Source: Pseudomonadales bacterium (GTDB lineage Bacteria; Pseudomonadota; Gammaproteobacteria; Pseudomonadales; Moraxellaceae). Taken from it: a stretch of 7,509 nt of DNA. A program made the position numbers and the translations under genes. The stretch's first letter is position 1; each line of letters begins with the position of its first letter. The DNA is taken from contig JABEVH010000184.1 of the NCBI GenBank assembly GCA_013043915.1, forward strand, positions 1 to 7,509, written 5' to 3'. The notes below the pieces were generated by a model. It was not told the DNA's origin, made no database searches, and worked only from the letters and a program-made list of their open reading frames with translations. This document shows, one piece after another, positions 6,594-7,509 of this stretch.

Positions 6594-6631
6594 AGACTAA
6601 GTCTGTATTTTATCCTAGATTTTACTAAAAT
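6594..6631 (+). promoter_or_regulatory. AT-rich leader of tpsA with two short palindromes and -10-like boxes
   Basis: AGACTAAGTCT (6594-6604) and ATTTTACTAAAAT (6619-6631) are each perfect arms around one central base. The second palindrome's right arm, TAAAAT (6626-6631), is a five-of-six match to a -10 box, about 33 bases before the tpsA ATG. No good -35 was found at 17-base spacing. This is a plausible tpsA promoter/operator region, but AT-rich leaders give such matches by chance. Confidence 0.35.
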
Positions 6632-6651
6632 AATTTCTTGATCATCGATGC

Positions 6652-6656
6652 AGGGA
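6652..6656 (+). promoter_or_regulatory. Shine-Dalgarno sequence of tpsA
   Basis: AGGGA with a seven-base spacer to the ATG at 6664. It supports this start, which also gives a complete ESPR. Confidence 0.6.
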
Positions 6657-6663
6657 TATACCC

Positions 6664-7509
6664 ATGTTGAATCGCGTATACCGTCTGGTTTGGAATCATA
6701 GCCGTTCAGCGTACATGGTGGCCTCCGAAGCGGCCTCCTCATCGGGGAAGAAATCGTCCTTGGTTCGTTCGGGACGGCAGCGCATCAGACGTGATCAAGT
6801 CGTGACCAGCATGGCCTTGGTTCTGGCAACGGGTGCTTGGGCTTTACCTCAGGGCGGTCAGGTGGTGGCGGGTCAGGCAACTATAGCTCAGACACCGCAG
6901 TCCATGACCGTTACACAAAGCAGCTCTAAAGCGATTATCAATTGGTCTTCTTTTGGTATAGCGGGCACCGAGAGCGTAGATTTTGTGCAGCCTGGCACCT
7001 CATCGGTGATCTTAAATCGGGTGATAGGACAAGATCCTTCGCAGATTTATGGGCATTTGACCGCGAACGGCCAGGTATTTCTGGTTAACCCCAACGGCAT
7101 TTTATTTGCCAAGGGTGCTTCCGTGGATGTGGGCGGTTTGGCTGCTTCCACCCTTAATGTCTCCGATAGTAATTTTCTGGCGGGGAAATTCAGTTTTACC
7201 GGTAATAGCCAAGCCAATGTCGACAATCAAGGGCAGATACAAACCTCTGATGCGGGCTATGTCGCTTTGTTGGGAGCGCATGTGTCCAACGAAGGGCGTA
7301 TTACGGCGCGTTTGGGATCTGTAGCTCTCGCCGCCGGACAAGGTATCACCCTGGATCTGGCAAACGATGGCTTATTAACGCTAAGCGTTGATCAAGGCAC
7401 CTACCAGGCCCTGGTCGCCAACGGTGGCATCATCGAAGCAGATGGGGGTCAGGTACTGCTCACGACCCAGGCAGCCCAGAGCATGTTAGATACGGTGGTC
7501 AATGATACC
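6664..7509 (+). CDS. Two-partner secretion exoprotein (TpsA), HMW1/filamentous haemagglutinin-like adhesin, 5' part only
   Basis: The frame is open from the ATG to the window end, giving 282 residues of a protein likely much longer. Residues 1-26 (MLNRVYRLVWNHSRSAYMVASEA) are an extended signal peptide region (ESPR), typical of large TpsA proteins and autotransporters. A basic stretch RSGRQRIRRD, a hydrophobic core MALVLATGAWA and an AWA signal-peptidase site (after residue 60) follow. From about 70 comes the TPS (haemagglutination activity) domain: INWSSFGIAG, SVILNRVIGQDPSQIYGHL and FLVNPNGILF, with the NPNGI motif at 142-146. The LNRV...GQVFLVNPNGI pattern is closest to H. influenzae HMW1/HMW2. 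AGGGA (6652-6656) lies seven bases before the ATG. TpsB directly upstream is the likely secretion partner. No cysteine is seen. Adhesin is the usual role of this type; the effector portion is outside the window. Confidence 0.93.
   Translation, partial: MLNRVYRLVWNHSRSAYMVASEAASSSGKKSSLVRSGRQRIRRDQVVTSMALVLATGAWALPQGGQVVAGQATIAQTPQSMTVTQSSSKAIINWSSFGIAGTESVDFVQPGTSSVILNRVIGQDPSQIYGHLTANGQVFLVNPNGILFAKGASVDVGGLAASTLNVSDSNFLAGKFSFTGNSQANVDNQGQIQTSDAGYVALLGAHVSNEGRITARLGSVALAAGQGITLDLANDGLLTLSVDQGTYQALVANGGIIEADGGQVLLTTQAAQSMLDTVVNDT

Noticed and set aside
6517..6663. Short tandem repeats controlling phase variation, as upstream of H. influenzae hmw1A
   Set aside because: No tandem repeat of any unit length is visible in the tpsB-tpsA spacer.
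6443..6742. Open frames on both strands across the tpsB-tpsA junction (e.g. plus 6438-6641, minus 6443-6742)
   Set aside because: They overlap well-supported tpsB and tpsA coding sequence in other frames, have no recognisable domains, and end without conserved context.
1..7509. CRISPR arrays, tRNA or rRNA genes, insertion sequences, attachment sites
   Set aside because: No regularly spaced repeats, tRNA-like cloverleaf, rRNA stretch, transposase or terminal inverted repeats were seen on reading both strands.

Overview
The window reads as chromosomal DNA of a Gram-negative proteobacterium, probably a gammaproteobacterium or close relative. The evidence is the two-subunit (alpha2beta2) glycyl-tRNA synthetase, an RlmA-type 23S rRNA methyltransferase, an OhrR/Ohr peroxide module and an outer-membrane two-partner secretion system. 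I cannot name the genus from sequence alone. Coding density is high; the longest stretch without a gene is about 147 bases, between tpsB and tpsA.

Minus strand, about 3.9 kb down to base 1: four genes in the order ohr, ohrR, glyQ, glyS. Ohr is a thiol peroxidase for organic hydroperoxides and OhrR is its MarR-family redox-sensing repressor; all expected catalytic and sensor residues are present. A short gap follows, then glyQ and glyS, which overlap by four bases (ATGA) and together encode glycyl-tRNA synthetase. GlyS runs off the left edge and lacks only its last few dozen residues.

Divergent region, 3900-4008: it carries a well-formed ohr promoter (TTGACA, 17-base spacer, TAAATT on the minus strand), two overlapping candidate OhrR sites, and a TATAAT box on the plus strand that may serve the rightward genes.

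Plus strand, 4.0 kb to the right edge: rlmA, then 21 bases later a TpsB-type outer-membrane transporter (signal peptide, POTRA domains, beta-barrel), then a leader with several inverted repeats, then the first 282 residues of its likely partner, a TpsA exoprotein. The exoprotein has an extended signal peptide (ESPR) and an HMW1-like haemagglutination/secretion domain, and runs off the right edge. The expected route is Sec export of TpsA, recognition of its TPS domain by the TpsB POTRA domains, and passage through the barrel to the surface as a large beta-helical adhesin.

Most of the window is well-known gene families in a less usual arrangement. The points worth following are the regulatory palindromes at ohr, ohrR and tpsA, the two TTG-initiated genes, the tight coupling of an rRNA methyltransferase to a secretion transporter, and the unseen downstream part of the TPS locus. 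I did not find an evidently new system inside the visible bases.
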